Origin: Rickettsiaceae bacterium
Lineage (GTDB): Bacteria > Pseudomonadota > Alphaproteobacteria > Rickettsiales > Rickettsiaceae
NCBI GenBank assembly: GCA_017995275.1
Contig: JAGOJE010000051.1
Location: 1 to 7,163 of the forward strand
DNA: 7,163 nucleotides
Direction of reading: 5' to 3'
Below the pieces are notes generated by a model. The model ran no database searches, had not been told where the DNA came from, and worked only from the letters and a program-made list of their open reading frames with translations. Positions within the stretch are counted from its first letter, which is position 1; each line of letters begins with the position of its first letter. A program made the translations under genes and the position numbers. Shown here piece after piece: positions 1 through 6,103 of this stretch.

Positions 1-2588
1 CAGTCAGAGATAGATATTGCCTTTGAGGCTATTTTGTAAGCTACTGTATTCCCATCATGATCTTCAAGATTTGCTAAATTAGGATTTGTTCTAAGAAGGA
101 TTTTTTGAGCTTCTATATTCTGCCAATTATCTGCAATATCATGAGCTACTTCTTTGGCTAAATCGGGAGCTGCTCTTAAGACTTTTTCTAATCCTTCCAT
201 ATTGCCTTTTTCTATTAATATGTGAGGGATCGTTCTATTATTTCTTCTAGTCATGAATGCTGATGAGTTTAAAGCTGGAGTTTGTCTTAGTAGACTTTCT
301 AGTTGCTCATTGTTAGAATTATTTACTGCATTCCAAATATTATCGATGGTAACTGTTTGCTTTATTGCATCTATAACAGTTGGTACATCATGATATTTTT
401 CTGATAGTTTTTCTAATATTTCAGTTTTTCCATTTTCTACAAGATGATCAATAAGAGTTTTTTGGTTGTCATCTTTAGTAGTCCATATAGTCTCCTCTAC
501 TGGCGTAGTTAATATAAGCATCTCAATAGTCTCGTAGTCTGACCTGACTATTGCATTTGATGCTATTTTATAAGCAACTGTAGCTCCTTGCTCATCCTTG
601 AGATTTACCAGTTCAGGATTCGTTCTGAGGAGTATTTTTTGATTCTCAAAATTCCATTGATTGTTTGCAATATCAAATGCAACTTTTCTAGCTAAATCAT
701 GTGATGTGCTTAGGGCTTTTTCTAATCCTTTCGTATTGCCTTTTTCTATTAATATGTTAGCTATTGTTTTCCTAGCAGAATTTCTACTAGTCCATATTGA
801 TGGTTCCAAAGGGGGATTTCGTGTTAACAGACTTTCTAGTTTTTCATTGTCAGAATTTTTTATGGCATCCCAAACTTCACTAGTTGTAATGGCTTGTTTT
901 ATGGTCTCTATAAAATTTGGTGCATCAGGGTATTTTTCTGATAGTCTTTGTAATATTTCAGTTTTTCCATTTTCTACAAGATGATCAATAAGAGTTTTTT
1001 GGTCATCATTTTTGGTAGTCCATATAGTCTCCTCTACTTGCGTAGTTAATATAAGCATCTCAATAGTCTCGTAGTCTGACATAACTATTGCATTTGCCGC
1101 TATTTTGGAAGCTACTGTATTCCCATAACCATCTTGAAGATTTGCCAGTTCAGGATTTGTTCTGAGGAGTATTTTTTGATTTTCAAAATTCCATCGATTG
1201 TTTGCAATATCAAATGCAACTTTTTTGGCTAAATCAGGAGCTGCTATTAAGACTTTTTCTAATCCTTTCGTATTGTGTTTTTCTATTAATATGTGAGCTA
1301 TTGTTTTATCATTTCTTTCACTTGTCAATATAAATAAGTCTAAAGGTGGATCTTGGTTTAACAGACTTTCTAGCTTTTTATTGTCAGAATTTTTTGCGGC
1401 GTTCCAAACTTTATTGACATCTTCAACTCTTTTTTTTGCCTCTATAAAATCTGGCACGTTGGGATGTATTTCCAATAGTTTGTCTAGTATCTCAGCGTTT
1501 TCATTTTTAGTTTTCACGAGATAATCAATAGGCGTTCTTTCAGCAGAATCTTTGCTAGTCCATATAGATTGGTCTAAGGGTGGATCTTGTTTTAACAGAA
1601 TTTCTAGTGTTTCTGGGTATTTTGATCTGGCGGCGTAGTTCGCTAAATTTCTATTTGCGTTATCTGTTAAACTTGCTAAATTTGGACGTGCTTTTAATAA
1701 TGCATCTAGATATCTATAACTTTTGTTGTCAAGTGTATAATCAATATCATTGAATCCTACATCTACTCCCTTTTCTAGAAGTGCTTCAATTGCTTGTGGA
1801 TTATCTTTCCTTATAGCATATCTTATTATTCCAAACCCATCACTATAGGCTGAGTTTAATTGTTCTGGTGTAATGGGGGCTAACAAAGCTCTGAATTCTT
1901 CGTCGTTGTAGTTTTTTGATATTGCATTATGAAGCGCTATCATTTCTGCTGGAGCAAGTTGAGCAGGAAATTTTCCATCTTTTTGCCGTGGCGTATTGTC
2001 TTCCCCTATTACTCCTTTAGATCTTAGATATTTATCCATCTGTGTAATACGAAAATCTTTAAGAGATCGATTTTTGATTCTTGCACGGGAATTTATTATT
2101 TCATCTGCTTTTTCTGGTGTTCCCGCGAATCTTAATTTATCATCATTTGGGTCATATATTAAATATCCATCCTCTCTTTTGATAATTTCTATAATATGGT
2201 ATCTTCTTAAGGGAAAGATAAGTCCAATCATCTTCGATCCCTGGGATTCGGGGTCTTCATTCCCAGATTTAAATAGTAATTCAACGAATGAAGTGCCATG
2301 TGCTGTGTTTATTTCTTTTCTAAATTCAATGGAGGCATCTTGCATAAACTGATATTGATGAGTTCTTTCTGCAAATCTATCTGACGGATGTGACGGATGC
2401 TCCGCATAAATATTTCTCTCGAGTTTGTTGTTCCATCCATTTAATATATCTGCTGTGTTTTCATTCCAATGTTTCATACAGTAAAGAGTGAAGTTAGAGC
2501 ATAAACCAAAGCAATTTCCTTTTAAGTCAAGGATTGGGTTTTTGTTCATGAGTTGGTTTTGATTAAGTGATTTTTCTGCTTCTGGCAT
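1..2588 (-). CDS. Giant ankyrin-repeat protein with YopT/C58-like cysteine protease head (partial, 3' end outside window)
   Basis: The minus-strand frame is open without a stop from ATG at 2588 to the left edge, giving 862 codons. The start is supported by AGGAG at 2596-2600, seven bases upstream, and by a promoter at 2619-2647. Residues 20-150 resemble a papain-fold protease: GNCFGLC places C26 at the start of a helix, H131 lies in RYHIIEI and D146 in YLIYDPND. The order Cys, His, Asp with a 15-residue His-Asp gap fits the C58 (YopT/AvrPphB) pattern. From about residue 215 ankyrin-like helix pairs follow, for example DGFGIIRYAIRKDN...AIEALLEKGVDV (about 250-277). Residues 324-862 are three tandem units of 182, 179 and 178 residues. 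There is no signal peptide or membrane segment. Such proteins in Rickettsiales and Legionella are often secreted effectors; that role is inferred here. The repeat family is well supported, the protease less so. Confidence 0.85.
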   Translation of the reverse strand, partial: MPEAEKSLNQNQLMNKNPILDLKGNCFGLCSNFTLYCMKHWNENTADILNGWNNKLERNIYAEHPSHPSDRFAERTHQYQFMQDASIEFRKEINTAHGTSFVELLFKSGNEDPESQGSKMIGLIFPLRRYHIIEIIKREDGYLIYDPNDDKLRFAGTPEKADEIINSRARIKNRSLKDFRITQMDKYLRSKGVIGEDNTPRQKDGKFPAQLAPAEMIALHNAISKNYNDEEFRALLAPITPEQLNSAYSDGFGIIRYAIRKDNPQAIEALLEKGVDVGFNDIDYTLDNKSYRYLDALLKARPNLASLTDNANRNLANYAARSKYPETLEILLKQDPPLDQSIWTSKDSAERTPIDYLVKTKNENAEILDKLLEIHPNVPDFIEAKKRVEDVNKVWNAAKNSDNKKLESLLNQDPPLDLFILTSERNDKTIAHILIEKHNTKGLEKVLIAAPDLAKKVAFDIANNRWNFENQKILLRTNPELANLQDGYGNTVASKIAANAIVMSDYETIEMLILTTQVEETIWTTKNDDQKTLIDHLVENGKTEILQRLSEKYPDAPNFIETIKQAITTSEVWDAIKNSDNEKLESLLTRNPPLEPSIWTSRNSARKTIANILIEKGNTKGLEKALSTSHDLARKVAFDIANNQWNFENQKILLRTNPELVNLKDEQGATVAYKIASNAIVRSDYETIEMLILTTPVEETIWTTKDDNQKTLIDHLVENGKTEILEKLSEKYHDVPTVIDAIKQTVTIDNIWNAVNNSNNEQLESLLRQTPALNSSAFMTRRNNRTIPHILIEKGNMEGLEKVLRAAPDLAKEVAHDIADNWQNIEAQKILLRTNPNLANLEDHDGNTVAYKIASKAISISD
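3..1619 (-). repeat. Three tandem ~179-residue ankyrin-type super-repeats
   Basis: Units run 1619-1074 (546 bases, residues 324-505), 1073-537 (537 bases, 506-684) and 536-3 (534 bases, 685-862). All begin with Y(P/E)ET-IE-LIL-type sequence and end in a short segment closing with SD (the last two in RSD and ISD). Each unit contains several ankyrin-like helix pairs, with recurring anchors LESLL, HILIEKxN, GLEK, QKILLRTNP, NTVA-KIA and TLIDHLVENGKTEIL. Units two and three share a 53-base identical block (414-466 and 951-1003) and a 40-base identical block (504-543 and 1041-1080), both offset by exactly 537 bases. Unit one is more diverged. At least one further unit may lie beyond the left edge. 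Confidence 0.9.
2139..2531 (-). other. Putative C58/YopT-like cysteine protease domain within the ankyrin gene
   Basis: This covers residues 20-150 of the ankyrin protein. The candidate catalytic residues are C26 (codon 2513-2511), H131 (2198-2196) and D146 (2153-2151). C26 follows GN and precedes a predicted helix with aromatic residues. H131 opens a beta-strand-like HIIEII, and D146 ends YLIYDP, which is followed by N. The Y/F-x-DPN motif after the His strand is a hallmark of the YopT family, where the triad is Cys, His, Asp with similar spacing. YopT-type enzymes cleave host proteins near lipidated or membrane-linked sites; the substrate here is unknown. C30 is a less likely alternative nucleophile. 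The call rests on motif spacing only. Confidence 0.45.
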
Positions 2589-2606
2589 TTTGCTGCTCCT
2601 GTATAA

Positions 2607-2765
2607 TCATATGAATTAATTATACATGGATATTCACATAATCGCAAATTGAGGGTTGAAAAAGTTCGTGAAATAACTATAGGCTGCGATAATTATGCGA
2701 CAGAAGGTTGTGAAGTTTATGGGGTATCCGATTTTACATCCATCGAACAAATAGATGCTTTTTAG
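2607..2765 (+). pseudogene. Possible gene remnant or unannotated short reading frame
   Basis: A plus-strand frame is open for 52 codons from just after TAA at 2604 to TAG at 2763. It has no ATG; TTG at 2649 is the only common alternative start and has no clear ribosome binding site. The last part, reading VEKVREITIGCDNYATEGC and then EVYGVSDFTSIEQIDAF, has the composition of coding sequence rather than AT-rich spacer. It may be the tail of a gene whose front was lost when the ankyrin gene or its promoter arrived. It overlaps the ankyrin promoter on the opposite strand. The family is not recognised, and chance openness is possible. Confidence 0.25.
2619..2647 (-). promoter_or_regulatory. Sigma-70-like promoter of the ankyrin gene
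   Basis: On the minus strand there is a -35 element TTGCGA (2647-2642), a 17-base spacer and a perfect -10 TATAAT (2624-2619), followed by 30 bases to the ATG at 2588. The -10 lies inside a perfect 7-base inverted repeat, GTATAAT (2601-2607) and ATTATAC (2619-2625), 11 bases apart, which could be an operator. Confidence 0.55.
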
Positions 2766-2828
2766 TGGTTTTTAAATCACATACATATTTTTTCTACCGT
2801 CAATTACGTCTTATTTTCTTCTAATGCA

Positions 2829-2858
2829 ATTGCTAGTTGTTTACACTGGATAATGCAG
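2829..2858 (+). promoter_or_regulatory. Promoter-like element upstream of the first small paralogue, sharing blocks with the 6104 promoter
   Basis: GATAAT (2849-2854) is a good -10 match 45 bases before the ATG at 2900. No -35 stands at the ideal distance: TTGCTA (2830-2835) is only 13 bases away. The blocks ATTGC (2829-2833), GTTGT (2836-2840) and GATAATGCAG (2849-2858) recur in the same order at 6046-6079. This could be a shared activator or repressor site; alternatively the -10 may act with a degenerate -35. Confidence 0.3.
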
Positions 2859-2899
2859 TAGGTAACACTGTGAAACAAACAATAAAAAATGAGGATTTT

Positions 2900-3457
2900 A
2901 TGAAGTTTAAAAAGTTAATGAAACATGGAAATGATGCTCTAAAAAAAACTAGTGAATTTATGAAAACTGAGGCTGGGCAGGCTCTAGAAGGAGCTGCTCT
3001 TACAGCTCTAGAAACTCTGATACTTAAATGGGTTCAAGATAACCACCATTTGACAGAGGAGCAAAAAGATGTAGTTGCAGATAAAATAGACCATGAGTTT
3101 GATCAATTGCATACTCCTTTGACAAATCCTCAAATAACTACCTTCGCTTCTAATATAGCTCCTTTGTTAACAGGAGTGCATAATGAAGAACTAGGTAAGG
3201 TTACTCAAGATATAATAGATGCAATGACTGGCACTACAACTCCGGAAGAATTGTTAAGACTTACCCATGATTTAGCTGATTTAGCTAATCTAGATGAAAA
3301 AGTTGCAGGGCTAGGTGATACTATCTTTCATGTGGCCGCATTAGCAGATGGGGCAACCAGTGAAGAGTTACTTGCTGTTGTACAGGATATATCAGCAATG
3401 AAAGTTAGTGGTGATCACGATCATCACGATCATCCAGATACGCATCATAATTCCTAA
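2900..3457 (+). CDS. Small helical protein of unknown function with three EEL repeats and a His/Asp-rich tail
   Basis: This encodes 185 residues from ATG at 2900, chosen because GAGGA (2891-2895) sits four bases upstream. The frame also extends up to TTG at 2837, but that codon lies in promoter-like sequence without a ribosome binding site. There is no signal peptide; the N-terminus is Lys-rich (MKFKKLMKHGNDALKK) and amphipathic. The protein looks wholly alpha-helical. A motif xxEEL(x)5-D-I/L recurs three times (residues 94-109, 114-129, 153-168). The tail (171-185) is GDHDHHDHPDTHHNS, with six His and three Asp, which suggests metal binding. Residues 40-106 align without gaps to the downstream protein at 3546, with LHxPL, I-x-TFA and DII shared, so the two are paralogues. 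The family is not recognised; a regulator, chaperone-like or secreted protein are all possible. Confidence 0.8.
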   Translation: MKFKKLMKHGNDALKKTSEFMKTEAGQALEGAALTALETLILKWVQDNHHLTEEQKDVVADKIDHEFDQLHTPLTNPQITTFASNIAPLLTGVHNEELGKVTQDIIDAMTGTTTPEELLRLTHDLADLANLDEKVAGLGDTIFHVAALADGATSEELLAVVQDISAMKVSGDHDHHDHPDTHHNS

Positions 3458-3470
3458 TTTAATCATACAA

Positions 3471-3514
3471 GGCATGTTATACCCTATATTTTCTATATTG
3501 GGTATAACATTGCC
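3471..3514 (+). terminator. Intergenic hairpin between the two small paralogues
   Basis: ATGTTATACCC (3474-3484) pairs perfectly with GGGTATAACAT (3500-3510) over 11 bases, around a 15-base AT-rich loop that can itself pair ATA with TAT. GGC (3471-3473) and GCC (3512-3514) extend the stem past one bulged base. No clean U-tract follows on either strand, so it may be an attenuator or an RNA processing or stability element setting the ratio of the two proteins, rather than a full terminator. Confidence 0.45.
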
Positions 3515-3530
3515 ATAGTTTCTTATAAAA

Positions 3531-3540
3531 AAGGAGAGGG
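3531..3540 (+). promoter_or_regulatory. Strong ribosome binding site of the second small paralogue
   Basis: AAGGAGAGGG contains AAGGAG followed by GAGGG. The first core ends nine bases and the second five bases before ATG at 3546. It is the strongest ribosome binding site in the window, and it lies directly after the intergenic hairpin. Confidence 0.7.
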
Positions 3541-3545
3541 AATTT

Positions 3546-3902
3546 ATGGATTTTTTTAATCACTTGCTAGCAGATAATGTAGAACAATCTACTCTTACTG
3601 ATCTAGAAAAATTAATTTATCGAAATATATATGATTTAGACTTTGCTCAAAAACAATGGATTGTCACTGAGTTAAATAACGCTTTTGCTGATTTACATGT
3701 TCCTTTGGTGATCCATGAAATCAGTACTTTTGCAGTAATCGCTGCGGGAATATTATTAGGAGAAGAGGATCCTATGTATTCGAGGATGATCTCTGATATT
3801 ATCTCTAAGATAGAGCCTGTACAAGCTCTAGAAGAAATAAGCCCTGTTGAAGAAGTGAAAACAAGTGGTGGCGGTGGCGATAACGAAGGGGAGAATGCTT
3901 AA
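3546..3902 (+). CDS. Small acidic helical protein, diverged paralogue of the upstream gene
   Basis: This encodes 118 residues from ATG with a strong ribosome binding site. Residues 20-86 align without a gap, at a constant offset of 20, to residues 40-106 of the protein at 2900. Shared positions include L31, Q35-K36, F47, L50-H51, P53-L54, I59, T61-F62-A63, A67, L70 and D84-I85-I86. It lacks the Lys-rich N-terminus, the second and third EEL repeats and the His tail of its neighbour. It ends instead in an acidic, Gly-rich tail with GGGG (108-111). There is no signal peptide; residues 59-72 are hydrophobic but short for a membrane helix. It lies 88 bases after its paralogue on the same strand, so they may share a transcript. 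Its stop TAA (3900-3902) overlaps the stop of the convergent ABC gene. The function is not recognised. Confidence 0.8.
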   Translation: MDFFNHLLADNVEQSTLTDLEKLIYRNIYDLDFAQKQWIVTELNNAFADLHVPLVIHEISTFAVIAAGILLGEEDPMYSRMISDIISKIEPVQALEEISPVEEVKTSGGGGDNEGENA

Positions 3903-5629
3903 TGCTGTAACTTATCCTCCTTGCACAATTTTCTATATAGTTCGCATGAACTCAAAAGTTCTAAATGCGTGCCGGAGGATATCACATGACCATGGTCTAT
4001 AACTAGTATTCTATCAGCATTTTCTATTGATGAAATGCGGTGAGCTATTGAAATTATTACTTTATCTTTCATATATTTCCTAACAAGTTTCATAATTTCA
4101 TTTTCACTTTTTTGATCTAATGAGCTTGTTGCTTCGTCAAGAATAAGTATTTCAGGCATTGATAGCAATGTTCGTGCTATAGCGATTCTCTGTTTTTGCC
4201 CACCTGAAAGCTGAGCTCCACGTTCGCCTATTTCGTTGTCAATCCCATCTGGGAGGGATTTTGCTATTTCATCTATACCACATATAGTAATATCTATATT
4301 CTTCTTCTGACCTGATATTTCTAAGTTTTCCCTTATACTTGCGGAAAAAATGAAAGGATCTTGTGCTACATAACCTATTATAGAACGCACCTCTTCTGAG
4401 GATAAATCATTGATATTCATTCCTCTGATTTTTATATCCCCATCTCTATGACGAAAAAACTTAAGTAGTAACTGTACTATGCTTGTTTTACCTATGCCTG
4501 ATGGGCCTACTATGCCAATAAATTCTCCTTTGTTTATTGCAAAGTTCATCTTTTTTAAAACTTTATGTTCTGATCTAGAAGGGTAATTAAAACAGACATC
4601 AAGAAATTCTATTTCTGCTATTTTGCTTGATGCTTCTGGTAGCTTAGAATTTCCTTTTTTGTTTTCGATATTTTTGTTTTCTAATAGCAAAAATGCTCGT
4701 TCCGCTCCTGCTAAATATCTCCAAAACTCGCTTGCTACCTCTACTATTCCTCCAATGCTCATAGCGCTTGATGATGCAAAAAAGATGAAGGATACTAGCG
4801 CTCCTGAAGTCATTTTTCCTTCTATTACATCTTTGCTACCAAGCCATATAACTATTACTACGGCAATCATAACTCCACTTATTGCAAGAGCAAAAAATAT
4901 AGCCCTAAAAAACAAACGTTTCGTAGATAAATTTATTAATTCCTGAGATTTGTCGTTAAAAGTTCTCTTTGCAACTTTTTGAGCGTTAAATGAGTAAATG
5001 GTAGTAATTCCAGAAAATGTTTCCATTACTAGCTTGTAAAGATGAGATTGAGCCATTTGCACATCTCTCGATAGAAGCTTTACTTTCTTGCCAAGATTGT
5101 GAGTAAATAGGATAATGAGTGGAGCTACAAATAAGGATATGAGGGATAATTTCGTGCTCTGGTAAAACATCATTCCTAGCCCTCCGGCGAACATTAAAGC
5201 ATTACGTATGCAGAAAGAAAGAACATCAACTATTATTCTAGATACTAATTCTATATCGCTTGATAATCTTGTTATTATGCCAGATGTTGTAAGTTTTTCA
5301 AACTCGGTATATTGTAGAGTGAGTAAATGAGAATATAGTTTCATTCTAAGGTCATTTACCACTTTTTCGCTTATGTTATTTATAAAGAAAGACCTTATAA
5401 AACTGGCGCCTCCAAAAAAAATAATTATCGACATTATATATATTACAGCATGATTGAGCTGCGATGAATCTCTATTATTTATTCCATGATCTATAAGCAT
5501 TCTAAGGGCAACGCCGAGAGATAATATAGAAAGAGAAACAGTCGCTATCGCTATCATAGCGATAAATAAATTTCTTTTATAAACAAGTAGAGACTTTAGT
5601 ATTTGTAGGAAAATTTGCTTATTTGTCAT
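3899..5629 (-). CDS. ABC half-exporter, MsbA-related (fused transmembrane and ATPase domains)
   Basis: This 576-residue inner-membrane ATP-driven exporter works as a dimer. Residues 20-310 form the six-helix exporter domain, with hydrophobic segments near 20-45, 62-84, 135-155, 160-178, 240-264 and 275-297. The ATPase domain holds A-loop Y349, Walker A GPSGIGKT (375-382), Q-loop Q423, signature LSGGQ (474-478), Walker B ILILDE (494-499), D-loop SSLD (502-505) and switch H530, so every catalytic motif is intact. The linker region, with GALVSF and a late AGAER, resembles the alphaproteobacterial MsbA-related group. The residues that mark Atm1-type glutathione exporters were not seen. No C39 peptidase domain precedes it. 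The ATG overlaps the cyaY stop in ATGA, so translation is coupled. The substrate is unknown: lipid, drug or peptide. Confidence 0.93.
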   Translation of the reverse strand: MTNKQIFLQILKSLLVYKRNLFIAMIAIATVSLSILSLGVALRMLIDHGINNRDSSQLNHAVIYIMSIIIFFGGASFIRSFFINNISEKVVNDLRMKLYSHLLTLQYTEFEKLTTSGIITRLSSDIELVSRIIVDVLSFCIRNALMFAGGLGMMFYQSTKLSLISLFVAPLIILFTHNLGKKVKLLSRDVQMAQSHLYKLVMETFSGITTIYSFNAQKVAKRTFNDKSQELINLSTKRLFFRAIFFALAISGVMIAVVIVIWLGSKDVIEGKMTSGALVSFIFFASSSAMSIGGIVEVASEFWRYLAGAERAFLLLENKNIENKKGNSKLPEASSKIAEIEFLDVCFNYPSRSEHKVLKKMNFAINKGEFIGIVGPSGIGKTSIVQLLLKFFRHRDGDIKIRGMNINDLSSEEVRSIIGYVAQDPFIFSASIRENLEISGQKKNIDITICGIDEIAKSLPDGIDNEIGERGAQLSGGQKQRIAIARTLLSMPEILILDEATSSLDQKSENEIMKLVRKYMKDKVIISIAHRISSIENADRILVIDHGHVISSGTHLELLSSCELYRKLCKEDKLQH

Positions 5630-5946
5630 TGTTTCGAATTCAACGCTATTTTTATGAAGTTAGATAATTCACTAGTTAATAGTTGCAATATGTCTATCCC
5701 AGTTTTTGTCACCCATTTACCACTTTTCATAGAAAAATGGTAAGGTCCGCTGATGGGGGAGGCTAGCCATATTTCGCTTGCTGCAGATTGCCTATTTATT
5801 ACATAAATTCCAGCTTTTGTTTCTATATTCAACACATCCCCAATAAAATCGACCTCTAGCTCGCCAGCTATATCTTGCTCTTCTATTTGGTTAGCAATAG
5901 ATTCTATAAATCGTTCTGATTGATATAAAAACTTACTATCCTGCAT
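5626..5946 (-). CDS. cyaY: Iron donor / frataxin homologue CyaY
   Basis: At 106 residues this matches the usual bacterial frataxin length. Frataxins bind iron and interact with the IscS-IscU complex, modulating iron-sulfur cluster assembly in the cytosol. The family core is present: an N-terminal helix with an acidic ridge (E11, E15, E22, E23, D25, E29, E31, D33), then beta-strands with VINRQ (49-53), EIWLAS (58-63), SGPYHF (66-71) and W78, and a closing C-terminal helix (about 83-101). The start ATG at 5946 has only a weak ribosome binding site, but the N-terminus aligns well with the family. The gene opens a two-gene operon with the ABC exporter and has a promoter at 5981-6008. Confidence 0.95.
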   Translation of the reverse strand: MQDSKFLYQSERFIESIANQIEEQDIAGELEVDFIGDVLNIETKAGIYVINRQSAASEIWLASPISGPYHFSMKSGKWVTKTGIDILQLLTSELSNFIKIALNSKQ

Positions 5947-5980
5947 TTGATGTAATATCCGAATATATTCTTTGGAAGTG

Positions 5981-6008
5981 ATTATAAAATCAACATTATA
6001 AAAGACAA
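5981..6008 (-). promoter_or_regulatory. Promoter of the cyaY-ABC exporter operon
   Basis: The minus strand reads -35 TTGTCT (6008-6003), a 16-base spacer and -10 TATAAT (5986-5981), 34 bases before ATG at 5946. A second TATAAT lies at 6000-5995 as part of a direct repeat of ATTATAAAA with a 14-base period (5981-5989 and 5995-6003), but no matching -35 serves it. No recognisable iron-regulator box was seen. Confidence 0.5.
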
Positions 6009-6046
6009 TTGATTTTTCTACTTACAGTGACTTAGATTACTAGTCA

Positions 6047-6075
6047 TTGCAAATCGTTGTAAAATATATGATAAT
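6047..6075 (+). promoter_or_regulatory. Promoter of the gene at 6104
   Basis: The plus strand reads -35 TTGCAA (6047-6052), a 17-base spacer and -10 GATAAT (6070-6075), 28 bases before ATG at 6104. It is divergent from the cyaY promoter with about 38 bases between the two -35 elements. ATTGC, GTTGT and GATAATGCAG also occur upstream of the gene at 2900. Confidence 0.5.
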
Positions 6076-6103
6076 GCAGCGCAATAATTGATGGTAGATA
6101 AAC

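Larger units (their letters stand above)
2589..2899. other. Intergenic region between the divergent ankyrin gene and first small paralogue
   Basis: This 311-base stretch holds the ankyrin ribosome binding site (2596-2600), its promoter with inverted repeat (2601-2647), the possible remnant frame (2607-2765) and a promoter-like element for the plus-strand gene (2829-2858). The part from 2766 to 2825 is T-rich, with no structure or gene that could be supported. Confidence 0.6.

Noticed and set aside
661..984. Plus-strand open frame of 107 codons
   Set aside because: It is antisense to the super-repeats of the ankyrin gene, and its repeats simply mirror that gene.
1..1619. CRISPR-like or satellite array
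   Set aside because: The 537-base period is a multiple of three, keeps one reading frame and encodes ankyrin-like helices, so it is a protein repeat.
1996..2352. Plus-strand open frame of 118 codons
   Set aside because: It is antisense to the ankyrin gene, whose frame is continuous here and carries the H131 and D146 motif.
2837..2899. Extended TTG start for the first small paralogue
   Set aside because: No ribosome binding site precedes TTG, the bases overlap promoter-like sequence, and ATG at 2900 has GAGGA at good spacing.
3937..3952. AGTTC-GCAT-GAACT hairpin as a terminator for the plus-strand gene
   Set aside because: The stem is only five pairs with no U-tract, and it lies in exporter coding sequence.
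4623..4946. Plus-strand open frame of 107 codons
   Set aside because: It lies wholly within the well-supported ABC exporter on the other strand.
3899..5629. Bacteriocin-type peptide exporter for the two small proteins
   Set aside because: The exporter has no C39 peptidase domain, the small proteins lack a double-glycine leader, and the genes are convergent rather than co-transcribed.
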